Source: Peptococcaceae bacterium UBA5356 (GTDB taxonomy: Bacteria; Bacillota; Peptococcia; DRI-13; DTU073). Taken from it: a stretch of DNA of 19,514 nucleotides. Location of the stretch: the NCBI GenBank assembly GCA_002407935.1, contig DHPU01000081.1:6517-26030 (forward strand). Reading direction: 5' to 3'. Below are positions 7,826-15,395 of the stretch, piece by piece. A program made the translations under genes and the position numbers. Numbering within the stretch: the stretch's first letter is position 1; every line of letters begins with the position of its first letter. A model generated the notes under the pieces. That model worked only from the letters and a program-made list of their open reading frames with translations. It was not told the DNA's origin and did not search any database.

Positions 7826-8326
7826 TTGGCTAAAGAGAATTCTTTTGATATTGTTTCGGAGGTGGCATTGCAGGAGGTAGACAACGCAGTAAATCAAACA
7901 GTGAAGGAAATCAGTCAGCGTTTTGATTTTAAAGGAAGTAAGGCTGAGGTAGAATTGGCCAAAGACGATGAAATCAAAATAATTGCCGATGATGAGTTTA
8001 AATTGAAAAGCGTAATTGATATCCTGCAAAGCAAGCTCATAAAACGCGGGGTGTCTTTGAAATTTCTCGATTATGGAAAAATCGAAGCGGCCTCCGGCGG
8101 AACAGTCAGGCAGATAATTACCATTAAAAAAGGAATTTCCACCGAAAAAGCACGGGAAATTGTGGCGGCTATTAAAAAGTTGAAGCTAAAAGTCCAGGCG
8201 CAGATTCAGGACGACCAGGTGCGGGTAAGCGGGAAAGAAAGAGACGACTTGCAAAAGGTTATTCAGTCCGTCAAAGAACAAGACTTTGGACTGGAACTGC
8301 AATTTACCAATTACCGTACGTCTTAA
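7826..8326 (+). CDS. yajQ: YajQ-family (DUF520) nucleotide-binding protein
   Basis: This 166-aa protein begins with the family hallmark NSFDIVSEVALQEVDNAVNQ and contains RFDFKGS, LIKRGVSLKFLDYGK and the terminal LQFTNYR. YajQ proteins have two RNP-like folds and bind nucleotides; some bind cyclic di-GMP and affect transcription. The start is TTG, placed 6 bases after GGAGGAG and giving the standard MAKENSFD N-terminus. The length is normal. It stands alone, 73 bases after the nucleotidyltransferase gene, and is closed by a strong terminator. Confidence 0.95.
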   Translation: MAKENSFDIVSEVALQEVDNAVNQTVKEISQRFDFKGSKAEVELAKDDEIKIIADDEFKLKSVIDILQSKLIKRGVSLKFLDYGKIEAASGGTVRQIITIKKGISTEKAREIVAAIKKLKLKVQAQIQDDQVRVSGKERDDLQKVIQSVKEQDFGLELQFTNYRTS

Positions 8327-8335
8327 TCCAATATG

Positions 8336-8372
8336 ACTAAAACCCCCATCTTTTTTAGGTGGGGGTTTTAGT
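8336..8372 (+). terminator. Rho-independent terminator after yajQ
   Basis: The arms 8336-8348 (ACTAAAACCCCCA) and 8360-8372 (TGGGGGTTTTAGT) pair perfectly over 13 bp around an 11-base loop that contains TTTTTT. The A-tract before and T-tract within the right arm let it work in both directions. It begins 9 bases after the yajQ stop. Confidence 0.9.
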
Positions 8373-8395
8373 TTACAGGGGAGGTTTAATCACCG

Positions 8396-8424
8396 TTTAC
8401 ATAGACTAAGAGGTATGATAAAAT
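8396..8424 (+). promoter_or_regulatory. Promoter of the cad operon
   Basis: TTTACA (8396-8401) and TAAAAT (8419-8424) are separated by 17 bases. Transcription would start close to 8431, at the edge of the metal-responsive operator, as expected for an ArsR-family repressor. Confidence 0.75.
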
Positions 8425-8433
8425 GAAAGAAAC

Positions 8434-8453
8434 ATATGAATACATGTTCATAT
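8434..8453 (+). promoter_or_regulatory. SmtB/ArsR-type operator
   Basis: ATATGAA-TACATG-TTCATAT is a perfect 7-bp dyad with a 6-bp centre. It matches the known 12-2-12 operator class (TGAA...TTCA) of CadC, SmtB and ZiaR. It lies just downstream of the -10 box and before the repressor gene, so the repressor should control itself and cadA. Confidence 0.88.
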
Positions 8454-8512
8454 ATAAGGACGAATAAAGGGTGGAGTAGAAATTCAACTGGAGTTTAAAT
8501 GGGGGAGTTAAG

Positions 8513-8872
8513 ATGAGTGATTTTATGGATAAATGCGAGGTAGAGTGTATTCATCCGGAAAAAGTGGTCAGGGTGAAGGAGAACAGTCTTAATACGGAAG
8601 AAGTTCTCGGCTTGGAGGATATTTTTAAGGCTTTGGGAGACGGAACCAGAATTAAGCTGTTGCATGCCCTGTCGCAGGAGGAGATGTGTGTCTGTGATTT
8701 AGCCGAAGTGGTCGGGATGTCACAGTCCCTTGTTTCTCACCAGTTGCGGGTTTTGCGGAATCTTCGCCTGGTAAAATATCGTCGGGAAGGGAAAATGGTG
8801 TATTATTCGTTGGACGATGAGCATATTATTAAGCTGTTTACTCAAGGCTTGGCTCATATCAGGCATCGGTAG
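8513..8872 (+). CDS. ArsR/SmtB-family metal sensor repressor (CadC-like)
   Basis: This 119-aa winged-helix repressor leaves DNA when it binds metal. Its two possible metal sites look complete. The CadC-type alpha3N site has C8, C12, C59 and C61 (CVCDL), the same spacing as CadC C7/C11/C58/C60. The SmtB-type alpha5 site has D102-x-H104-x10-H115-x2-H118. The recognition helix is SQSLVSHQLRVLRN (70-83). The N-terminal Cys pair points to soft metals (Cd, Pb), and the alpha5 site to Zn. A GGGGGAG site precedes the ATG. The next gene, a Zn/Cd/Pb ATPase, starts 43 bases downstream. The matching operator lies upstream. Confidence 0.93.
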   Translation: MSDFMDKCEVECIHPEKVVRVKENSLNTEEVLGLEDIFKALGDGTRIKLLHALSQEEMCVCDLAEVVGMSQSLVSHQLRVLRNLRLVKYRREGKMVYYSLDDEHIIKLFTQGLAHIRHR

Positions 8873-8915
8873 TCTGATAGCTCACTGAAAACGACAGGAG
8901 GAGGAGGAGCACCGG

Positions 8916-10943
8916 ATGGAAGAGGAGAGGAGAAAAACAACTTATTTTTTAGAAGGGCTCGGGTGTGCTAATTGTGCCGCCAAGATGGAAGGAATAACCG
9001 ATGGAACAACTGATAGAGCAAAGTTAGGGGCAAAGAGAGAACCTAAATCAGGAGTAAATTCGGGGGAAAAGGCTGAATTTTTCCGCTTGGGAAGCGGGGC
9101 AATCCTTTATTTGCTGGCCCTGATTTTACATTTTCCTTCTCCAGTGGAATTGTTTTTCTTCCTCCTTAGTTATGTGCTAATCGGTGGGGAGGTTGTCTAT
9201 AAGGCAGTAAGAAATATATTCCATGGGCAGTTATTTGATGAAAACATGCTGATGACTATTGCCACGGTAGGAGCTTTGGCGATTAAGGAATACCCTGAGG
9301 CGGTAGCGGTCATGTTTTTTTACCAGATGGGGGAGGCTTTTCAGGATTTGGCAGTTAACCGATCTCGTCGTTCAATTCAGGCCTTGTTATCGATCAGACC
9401 CGATTATGCCAATATAAAGAAAAATGACGAAATAGTGCGGGTAAGTCCCGAAGAGGTGACAGTGGGTGAGTTAATTGTGATTAAACCGGGGGAAAGGGTT
9501 CCGCTGGACGGCAGAATTGTGGAGGGCAATTCCCTGGTAGATACTGCCGCTCTGACGGGGGAAGCAATTTCCAGAGAATTAAGGGTGGGAGACGAGATTT
9601 TGAGTGGTTTTATTAATACTTCCGGTCTGTTGGTGGTGGAAGTTTTGAAAGAATACGGTGACTCAACGGTGGCGAAGATCCTGGATTTAGTACAGAATGC
9701 CGGCAGTAAAAAGGCGCCTACCGAGAACTTTATTACGAAATTTGCCCGCTATTACACGCCGACGGTGGTGGGCATTGCGGCGGCTTTGGCTTTTCTTCCA
9801 CCTTTGCTTCTCCCCGGTGCGGTTTTTTCCACCTGGTTGTACCGGGGATTGATTTTTCTCGTAATTTCTTGTCCTTGTGCCTTAGTAATTTCTATTCCGC
9901 TTAGTTTTTTTGGCGGTATAGGAGGGGCTTCCCAAAAGGGGATTTTGATTAAGGGAGGCAATTATTTAGAAGCTTTAAACAAAGTGGATACCGTCATTTT
10001 TGATAAAACCGGAACTATGACCGAAGGTGTTTTTAAGGTTCAGGCTATTTATCCGGCGACCGGGTTTACGGCGGAAGAGGTATTGGCTTGGGCAGCTACC
10101 GCGGAAAGTTTTTCCACCCATCCAATTGCCCAATCCATTTTGACTGCTTATGGTCAGGGAAAAGACGGAGAAAACAGTCGGGAAGGAACAGGGGCCAAGA
10201 TCCAGTCGTATGAAGAAAGGGCTGGGTTGGGGGTCAAAGTATGTTCGGAAGGTAGGACAATTTTAGTAGGAAATAGCAAGTTAATGGAGGAAGAGGTTGT
10301 CCAGGATTTTTACATGGTGAAGTATGGGACGGGAACTGCCGGTGCCGGTACGGCCCTTCATGTGGCGGTAGAGCAGCGCTATGTCGGCTGTCTGGTGATT
10401 GCTGACCAATTAAAGGAGGATAGTATCGAGACTTTGCGCGGTTTGAAGAAGCTCGGCGTACGTAATTTAGTCATGCTTACCGGAGACAGCCAGGCAGCAG
10501 CGGCACAGGTTGCCGCGGAGCTGCAGGTTGATCAATTTTATGCGGAGCTTTTACCACATGAAAAAGTAGAGCAAATGGAAAAGCTTTATCAGAACAAAGG
10601 GAAAGGGAGCTTAATTTTTATCGGTGATGGGATTAATGATGCTCCTGGCTTAGCCAGGGCGGATGTAGGGGTGGCCATGGGTGGACTGGGATCTGATGCT
10701 GCTATTGAGGCAGCTGATGTAGTCATTATGACTGATGAACCGTCCAAATTAGTTACGGCGATGCAAGTTGCCGGAAGAACCCAGCAAATCGTGTGGCAGA
10801 ATATTATCCTTGCCCTTACGGTAAAAGGAGTAGTACTTATTTTAGGGGCTGCGGGAATTGCCACGATGTGGGAGGCTGTTTTCGCTGATGTAGGCGTAGC
10901 CCTGCTGGCTGTTTTTAACGCGATGCGGGTGATGAAGGCGTAA
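8916..10943 (+). CDS. cadA: Cd/Zn/Pb-exporting P1B-type ATPase with a degenerate N-terminal metal domain
   Basis: This 675-aa pump expels soft divalent metals. Key motifs are intact: TGEA (214-217), the metal-path CPC (319-321), phosphorylation site DKTGT (363-367), HP (402-403), TGDS (522-525) and GDGINDAP (570-577). The C-terminus DVGVALLAVFNAMRVMKA, with D658, is typical of the CadA/ZntA group. The N-terminal heavy-metal domain is reduced to GLGCANCAAKMEGI (14-27), after which a Lys/Gly/Ser-rich linker replaces the remaining ~50 residues of the usual ferredoxin-like fold. The ATG follows AGGAGGAGGAG. It is co-transcribed with the repressor. Confidence 0.95.
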   Translation: MEEERRKTTYFLEGLGCANCAAKMEGITDGTTDRAKLGAKREPKSGVNSGEKAEFFRLGSGAILYLLALILHFPSPVELFFFLLSYVLIGGEVVYKAVRNIFHGQLFDENMLMTIATVGALAIKEYPEAVAVMFFYQMGEAFQDLAVNRSRRSIQALLSIRPDYANIKKNDEIVRVSPEEVTVGELIVIKPGERVPLDGRIVEGNSLVDTAALTGEAISRELRVGDEILSGFINTSGLLVVEVLKEYGDSTVAKILDLVQNAGSKKAPTENFITKFARYYTPTVVGIAAALAFLPPLLLPGAVFSTWLYRGLIFLVISCPCALVISIPLSFFGGIGGASQKGILIKGGNYLEALNKVDTVIFDKTGTMTEGVFKVQAIYPATGFTAEEVLAWAATAESFSTHPIAQSILTAYGQGKDGENSREGTGAKIQSYEERAGLGVKVCSEGRTILVGNSKLMEEEVVQDFYMVKYGTGTAGAGTALHVAVEQRYVGCLVIADQLKEDSIETLRGLKKLGVRNLVMLTGDSQAAAAQVAAELQVDQFYAELLPHEKVEQMEKLYQNKGKGSLIFIGDGINDAPGLARADVGVAMGGLGSDAAIEAADVVIMTDEPSKLVTAMQVAGRTQQIVWQNIILALTVKGVVLILGAAGIATMWEAVFADVGVALLAVFNAMRVMKA

Positions 10944-11008
10944 AATAAGGGGTTGACCTCTTTCTAAAACAAATACGCTTTTTAGGTGTAAAGTGGTTAT
11001 AATTAGCG

Positions 11009-11014
11009 TATAAT
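11009..11014 (+). promoter_or_regulatory. Probable -10 box of the hemolysin III gene
   Basis: TATAAT lies 42 bases before the ATG at 11057. A second TATAAT at 10998-11003 overlaps the spacer. The best -35 candidate for the downstream box is only GTGTAA, so which box is used is unclear. Confidence 0.4.
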
Positions 11015-11056
11015 ATAGGTACGGTAGTTAAATTTTCAAGTTGAGGTGCGGAATAA

Positions 11057-11710
11057 ATGGAAAAAGCGACATCATTAGTAAGTCGGTATACGCTCAAGGA
11101 AGAGCTTTTTAACAGTATCAGTCATGGCATTGGAGCCTTACTGAGCATAGCTGCTTTAGTGGTACTTGTTTATTTTGCCGGATTAAAAGGTGATGTGTGG
11201 GGGATCGTAAGCTTTAGTGTTTATGGCTTTACTTTATTTTTTTTATATTTATCGTCCACCCTGTATCATAGTATTTTGATTGAAAAAGCGAAAAAAGTGT
11301 TCCGGGTTTTTGACCATGTCTCGATCTATTTGCTTATTGCGGGAAGTTATACCCCGATTACTTTAGTGGCCATGAGAGGAACCTGGGGATGGACAATTTT
11401 CGGGGTAATCTGGGGCTTAGCTCTGTTGGGAATTGTGCTCAATATTATCAGCCTTGAGAAAACCAAAATCATTTCCACGGTATTATATGTCTTGATGGGC
11501 TGGCTGATTATCATTGCGGTTAAGCCGATGTTACAGCTGATTCCTGCCGGACTTTTCACTTGGTTATTAGCAGGGGGAATCCTTTATACGCTGGGGATTA
11601 TCTTTTATATTTGCAGGAAAATCCCTTTCAATCATGGTATTTGGCACCTTTTTGTGTTAGGTGGAAGCATTGCACATTATCTGGGTTTTTTGTTTTATCT
11701 GGCTGTTTGA
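11057..11710 (+). CDS. trhA: Hemolysin III / TrhA-family membrane protein
   Basis: This 217-aa integral membrane protein has seven predicted helices and belongs to the PAQR/hemolysin III family. Family marks are the first-helix entry EELFNSISHGIGA (14-26), SSTLYHS (66-72), FDHVSIYLLIAGSYTP (83-98) and the last helix WHLFVLGGSIAHYLG. The conserved histidines and aspartate resemble the metal site of PAQR hydrolases. TrhA is linked to membrane energetics and lipid balance in bacteria; the hemolysin label is historical. GAGGTG is 8 bases before the ATG. It is a single-gene unit with a hairpin after it. Confidence 0.93.
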   Translation: MEKATSLVSRYTLKEELFNSISHGIGALLSIAALVVLVYFAGLKGDVWGIVSFSVYGFTLFFLYLSSTLYHSILIEKAKKVFRVFDHVSIYLLIAGSYTPITLVAMRGTWGWTIFGVIWGLALLGIVLNIISLEKTKIISTVLYVLMGWLIIIAVKPMLQLIPAGLFTWLLAGGILYTLGIIFYICRKIPFNHGIWHLFVLGGSIAHYLGFLFYLAV

Positions 11711-11751
11711 ATAGGGGTTGGACTATTTTTAAATTATTATGGTGTTAAAAT

Positions 11752-11785
11752 ACCCTCATTGCCTTAATAATAATGTGATGAGGGT
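11752..11785 (+). terminator. Terminator-like hairpin after trhA
   Basis: ACCCTCAT (11752-11759) pairs with ATGAGGGT (11778-11785) over 8 bp around an 18-base loop, followed by TATTTGTG. The long loop and broken T-run make it a moderate candidate. Confidence 0.55.
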
Positions 11786-11832
11786 TATTTGTGTTGGGAA
11801 AAACTGAATCGATAGTTTCTGTTTGGTTAAAA

Positions 11833-11841
11833 TGATATACT
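11833..11841 (+). promoter_or_regulatory. Extended -10 promoter for the glycosylase gene
   Basis: TGATATACT (TGn plus TATACT) lies 46 bases before the ATG at 11888. No clear -35 is present. The sequence GTACAGTACAT follows at 11852, near the likely transcript start. Confidence 0.45.
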
Positions 11842-11887
11842 AAATTTATGAAAGTACAGTACATATTTTTTGGAGGAACGTGTTTTA

Positions 11888-12550
11888 ATGGAAGCCAACT
11901 TAGCTTTAATGACGGTGTATAATTTCCTGGGGGAAGCATACGGACCACGCTACTGGTGGCCGGCTAAAACCCCTTTTGAGATGATGGTGGGGGCTATCTT
12001 GACGCAAAATACCACCTGGGCTAATGTTGAAAAGGCTATCGCCAATCTGGGGGAGAAACTGTCACCGCAATATATTGCTGCGGCGCCCCTAGGGGAGCTT
12101 GCCCAGTTAATTCGTTCCAGTGGCTACTATAATCAGAAAGCCAGCAGACTTAAAACATTAACGGAGTGGTATGCCCAATACTCATATGATGTGGAAAAGG
12201 TGCGCCGGAAAGCCGGCGAGGAATTACGGGCGGAATTGCTGGCACTCAAGGGAATTGGCCGGGAAACAGCAGATTCGATCCTTGTTTATGCGCTGCATAA
12301 ACCGTTTTTTGTGATTGATGCCTATACGAAACGGATTTTGGGCAGACTTGGGTATACTTTACCTGAGGCGTATGATGAATTGCGCATAATCATTGAGCAG
12401 AATATTCCCGGGGATTTGTCCATTTACAATGAATTTCACGCTCTGCTGGTCGAGCACGCTAAACGATATTGTATGAAGGTACCGAGTTGTACCAGTTGTC
12501 CTCTTGGAAGGCTGTGCCCCCGAGAGGGTTTACCCCAAGCAGCAAACTAG
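11888..12550 (+). CDS. Endonuclease III-related DNA glycosylase (COG2231-type)
   Basis: This 220-aa helix-hairpin-helix glycosylase removes damaged bases. The hairpin is ALKGIGRETADSI (119-131), the catalytic aspartate is D144 (VIDAYTKR), and an iron-sulfur cluster site is formed by C195, C201, C204 and C210 with spacing x5-x2-x5. In EndoIII the residue after GxGR is the lyase lysine; here it is E126, so the enzyme should be a glycosylase without AP-lyase activity, as in the MagIII-like group. The ATG is preferred over the in-frame TTG at 11870, because that codon lies inside the ribosome site GGAGG (11872-11876). Confidence 0.88.
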   Translation: MEANLALMTVYNFLGEAYGPRYWWPAKTPFEMMVGAILTQNTTWANVEKAIANLGEKLSPQYIAAAPLGELAQLIRSSGYYNQKASRLKTLTEWYAQYSYDVEKVRRKAGEELRAELLALKGIGRETADSILVYALHKPFFVIDAYTKRILGRLGYTLPEAYDELRIIIEQNIPGDLSIYNEFHALLVEHAKRYCMKVPSCTSCPLGRLCPREGLPQAAN

Positions 12551-12643
12551 CCAAGGTATTGTGCGGCTTTAAAACATGCGGTTTTCTCGCTATATGAAGC
12601 TTAATGAATTGTAAAACAACAGAATGGCAGGTAGGTGTTTAGG

Positions 12644-13969
12644 GTGAAAATAGATGCGGGTGCGGGAAAAATCATCGAAATACTCCAGACTCATGGCTTT
12701 GAGGCATACCTGGTGGGAGGGTGTGTTCGTGATTTGTGCTTGGGCAGTACCCCACAGGATTGGGATATTGCCACTTCTGCCCGACCGGAACAAATGCAGC
12801 AACTATTTCCGCAAACGATTGCCACCGGTTTAAAGCATGGGACGGTGACCGTAGTGCTGGACGGACGGAAGCATTATGAGGTAACGACCTACCGGATTGA
12901 TGGTGAATACGCAGATGCACGCAGGCCTGCTCAGGTTACGTTTACGGTTTCGCTGGAGGAAGATTTACGGCGGAGAGATTTTACGATTAATGCCATGGCC
13001 TATAATCGCCAGGCTGGGGTGATTGATCCTTTTGATGGAACCGGCGATCTGCAGAGAAAGATTATTCGAGCGGTCGGTAAGCCTGAGGAGCGTTTTCAGG
13101 AGGATGCGCTTAGGATGCTGAGGGCAGTTCGTTTTGCCAGCCGGTTAGGCTATGAAATTGAAACGGAGACAGCCCAAAGTATCATTTTAAAGAGCCAACT
13201 GCTGGAGAAAATCAGTAAAGAAAGAATCAGGGATGAATTAATGAAAATCCTCACCTCTGAGCAACCGGCGTTCATTGGTCAATTAAGCAGTTTGGGGTTA
13301 ATGAAATACATCATACCGGAAATTGAGCAAGGAATCGGTTTTGATCAAAGAAGTGTTCATCATGATAAAGCTGTTTATGCGCATACTTTAGCAGTAATTG
13401 AGAATGTGCCTAATGATCCGGTGCTGCGTCTAGCGGCTTTGTGCCATGATATCGCGAAGCCGGTGACCTTTAGTCTGGATGAAAAGGGACGGGGACATTT
13501 TTATGGGCATCATTTGGTAGGAGAAAGAATGACACGGGAGATATTGCAAAGATTGAAATTTGATCAGACCACCCTTCATAAGGTGTGCATCTTAGTGCGT
13601 GAACATATGTCGCGGCTGGAGCGTTTAAATGAGAAAAGCCTTAAAAAATTAATTAATCGAGTAGAACCGGAAAACCTGAATAGTCTTTTTGCTTTGCAAA
13701 TTGCCGATATTTTGGCGAGTAAACCGCCCCATGATTTTAGTGGAGTTCTTCATTTGCAAACGAAGATCGAAAAGATTTTAAATGAAAAACAACCATTAAC
13801 AGTGAAGGATTTAGCTGTTAATGGTCATGATTTAATGGCGTGGGGTATGGAGCCGGGGATAGAATTGGGACAAACCTTACAGTGGTTGCTGGAAAAGGTT
13901 TGGGAGGACCCTGAGTTAAATATGAAAGAAAAATTAAGGGAAGAAGTGAAAAAGGGGAGAAATAATTAA
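12644..13969 (+). CDS. cca: CCA-adding tRNA nucleotidyltransferase with HD domain
   Basis: This enzyme of about 441 aa adds or repairs the 3' CCA end of tRNA. The head domain shows LVGGCVRDLCLG and DWDIATSARP (metal carboxylates), then RRDFTINAMAYN and the DPFDGTGDL element, and EDALRMLRAVRFASRLGYEI of the neck. An HD phosphohydrolase domain follows (HDKAVYAHTLAVIEN, ALCHDIAKP). Class II enzymes with HD domains are common in Firmicutes. GTG at 12644 is favoured because AGGTAGGTG lies about 8 bases upstream; GTG at 12635 is the alternative. The stop codon lies in a terminator shared with the convergent gene. Confidence 0.93.
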   Translation: MKIDAGAGKIIEILQTHGFEAYLVGGCVRDLCLGSTPQDWDIATSARPEQMQQLFPQTIATGLKHGTVTVVLDGRKHYEVTTYRIDGEYADARRPAQVTFTVSLEEDLRRRDFTINAMAYNRQAGVIDPFDGTGDLQRKIIRAVGKPEERFQEDALRMLRAVRFASRLGYEIETETAQSIILKSQLLEKISKERIRDELMKILTSEQPAFIGQLSSLGLMKYIIPEIEQGIGFDQRSVHHDKAVYAHTLAVIENVPNDPVLRLAALCHDIAKPVTFSLDEKGRGHFYGHHLVGERMTREILQRLKFDQTTLHKVCILVREHMSRLERLNEKSLKKLINRVEPENLNSLFALQIADILASKPPHDFSGVLHLQTKIEKILNEKQPLTVKDLAVNGHDLMAWGMEPGIELGQTLQWLLEKVWEDPELNMKEKLREEVKKGRNN

Positions 13970-14004
13970 AAAGAGACTGGGCTAATATGCCTAGTCTCTT
14001 TTTT
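13968..14004. terminator. Bidirectional terminator between cca and the ferritin-like gene
   Basis: The arms 13968-13982 and 13989-14003 pair over 15 bp (one G-U) around TAATAT, with an A-run on the left and a T-run on the right. It contains the last two bases of the cca stop codon and the whole TAG stop of the convergent gene (13991-13993), so both genes end inside the hairpin. Confidence 0.88.
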
Positions 14005-14503
14005 GGCAAGAACAATTTAAGGCAAAGAGGTAATTCCATTTTGTAGCATGTTTTAATTCATCGGTGTATATTTCCGTAAGCATATTTCGGTAGGGTAAAA
14101 AGGTTAAACCATAGAGAATTTTTCGGTACCTTTCCACGGCGGATAATTCGCCAAAGATTGCTTTGCTAATACCCTCGCAGTAACTTTGGGGACGTTCAAA
14201 GGTGGGCTCCTGTGTCGGCGGAAGGTCTTGGCCTGTTAATTCCCAGTAAAGCTGACGGAACATTTTGACGTGCTTTCTTTCGTCATCTCTGATGGAACTA
14301 ATAATTTCCCTTTGCGCCGCGGGGGCTATACTCAGCAGACAATCATAAAAAAGTTCGTCTTCTCGCTCATCGCCAACTGATTCGGCAATTAGTTTCAAGG
14401 CCTCCGGATAGGCATACTGGGCGACAAACGGATAGGTGGGATAATATTTGTAGGTTGTGAAGGGGTAACCGGGGTAGGGAGTGTTTAAACAAGAATTAGG
14501 CAT
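13991..14503 (-). CDS. Ferritin-like diiron-fold protein with Tyr/Pro-rich N-terminus
   Basis: This 170-aa protein has the two ExxH pairs of the ferritin-like fold: E75-x2-H78 (DDERKH) and E149-x2-H152 (DELKH). Other likely ligands are an acidic patch at 46-50 (EREDE) and E119/E124 (GELSAVERYR). The first 33 residues form a Tyr/Pro-rich segment (PYPGYPF, KYYPTYPF), as seen in spore coat or surface proteins. Cysteines near both ends (C5, C164, C166) could cross-link. The promoter resembles the sigma-K type. A manganese-catalase-like or rubrerythrin-like coat protein is possible; the activity is not known. Confidence 0.82.
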   Translation of the reverse strand: MPNSCLNTPYPGYPFTTYKYYPTYPFVAQYAYPEALKLIAESVGDEREDELFYDCLLSIAPAAQREIISSIRDDERKHVKMFRQLYWELTGQDLPPTQEPTFERPQSYCEGISKAIFGELSAVERYRKILYGLTFLPYRNMLTEIYTDELKHATKWNYLFALNCSCQKRD

Positions 14504-14561
14504 GACACGAACCTCTCTTTCAAGATGATTTACGCTTCGGAAGCGGGAAAGCTCTTGACTA

Positions 14562-14589
14562 TATTATATGAACAATCCACACAATAGTG
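14562..14589 (-). promoter_or_regulatory. Sigma-K/E-like promoter of the ferritin-like gene
   Basis: On the minus strand CACT, 15 bases, then CATATAATA, about 60 bases before the ATG at 14503. The -10 fits CATAnnnTA exactly; the -35 spacing is one base short of mACm-N16. An overlapping TATAAT exists but lacks a -35 at 17 bases. Confidence 0.5.
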
Positions 14590-14850
14590 ACAAGTGACAA
14601 AGGAACTTTTTCTTTTTTCAGACGTCTGTAAAGGCAGTAAGCAATTGATAATTTGAAGGACTGCTGGATAAGGCCAAGATTAGTGAGTATTATTTGTAAA
14701 GACAGCCGCTGACTTTACAATATGTGCAGGAAAATATAACTGGTGAAGCGGGCATAAAAAAAGAAAGCAGGCCGAAGCGTTGACTGATGCCCGTACCGGG
14801 GCGTTTGATGCATCTTGGTTTCCGGCTTTAATTGGCAGATTAAAATAATA

Positions 14851-14910
14851 GATGGCTGGCTCTATACCGGTGATATGGCCAAACAGGATGAAGACGGTTC
14901 CTTGTTAGGC
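14851..14910 (+). pseudogene. Remnant of an AMP-binding acyl-CoA synthetase
   Basis: The plus strand encodes DGWLYTGDMAKQDEDGSL, which matches the conserved A8-region motif of acyl-CoA synthetases and related adenylating enzymes (GWL.TGD...DEDG). Neither the ATP-binding nor the C-terminal motifs are found nearby, and a terminator hairpin for the opposite strand follows at once. It is a short relic, probably left by deletion. Confidence 0.65.
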
Positions 14911-14915
14911 GAGAG

Positions 14916-14955
14916 TAAAACATCATCGCCAGTACATTCGTGTACTGGCGATGAT
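14916..14955 (-). terminator. Rho-independent terminator of the 124-aa Gly-rich gene
   Basis: A perfect 15-bp stem (14922-14936 with 14941-14955) closes on a four-base loop, CGAA on the minus strand, and is followed there by GTTTTAC. It begins 8 bases after the TAG stop at 14964-14966. Confidence 0.88.
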
Positions 14956-14963
14956 TGTGTCTC

Positions 14964-15338
14964 CTAAAAGCAACCTCCACCAAAGAAACCAGGGAATAAC
15001 AAGAGGAGTAGGATGACTAGGAAAAAGATGGAGAAACCTCTACGCGATCCATAGCCGAAACCATAGCCGGCTCCATATTGAGCCATATCTTTTGTTTCAC
15101 CTTTTTTAAAGCCAAAACCGGGGCAGGCACCAGGGCAAGAACCGGGGGAACCCGGACAAGCTCCAGGTCCATAACCAGGGCAGGGACCGGGGCCGTATCC
15201 TGGGTAAGAACCTGGTCCATATGGTCCAAAACCAGGGCCGTATGGACCATAACCATCATAGCCGGGGCCCACAGGACAAGGGCCGGGGCCGTAACCAGGA
15301 CAGGAGCCTTCAGGTTTAGAAGTATACTCAAACATCAT
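14964..15338 (-). CDS. Gly/Pro/Tyr/Cys-rich small protein with hydrophobic C-terminus; probable spore protein
   Basis: This 124-aa protein matches no enzyme family. Residues 10-76 are low-complexity repeats built on PGYGPGPCPG. Residues 85-100 are Gly/Tyr-rich (QYGAGYGFGYGSRR). Residues 101-124 are a hydrophobic segment ending LLFPGFFGGGCF. The last 40 residues closely match the 47-aa protein encoded just upstream, so it is a paralogue with a repeat insertion. It resembles YjcZ/coat-type small sporulation proteins in composition only. GGAGG precedes the ATG, and a perfect sigma-K-like promoter lies upstream. An internal ATG at 15086 with AGGTGA before it could give a 40-aa short form. Low-complexity antisense frames here are not genes. 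Confidence 0.75.
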   Translation of the reverse strand: MMFEYTSKPEGSCPGYGPGPCPVGPGYDGYGPYGPGFGPYGPGSYPGYGPGPCPGYGPGACPGSPGSCPGACPGFGFKKGETKDMAQYGAGYGFGYGSRRGFSIFFLVILLLLLFPGFFGGGCF

Positions 15339-15395
15339 AATTTTCCTCCTTAAATAATGCGTTTTTTAAGACATTAGGGAATTTTCGACTTGCTG

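Larger units (their letters stand above)
14504..14963. other. 460-base gene-poor stretch with decayed coding DNA
   Basis: It holds no intact gene. It contains the ferritin-like promoter (14562-14589), protein-like fragments in different frames (for example plus-strand LTLQYVQENITGEAGIK around 14709-14760, unidentified), an acyl-CoA synthetase remnant (14851-14910) and a terminator (14916-14955). Confidence 0.6.

Noticed and set aside
15017..15353. Long open frames on both strands over the Gly-rich gene
   Set aside because: They are low-complexity shadows of the PGYGPG repeat; only the frame at 14964-15338 has a ribosome site, promoter and paralogue.
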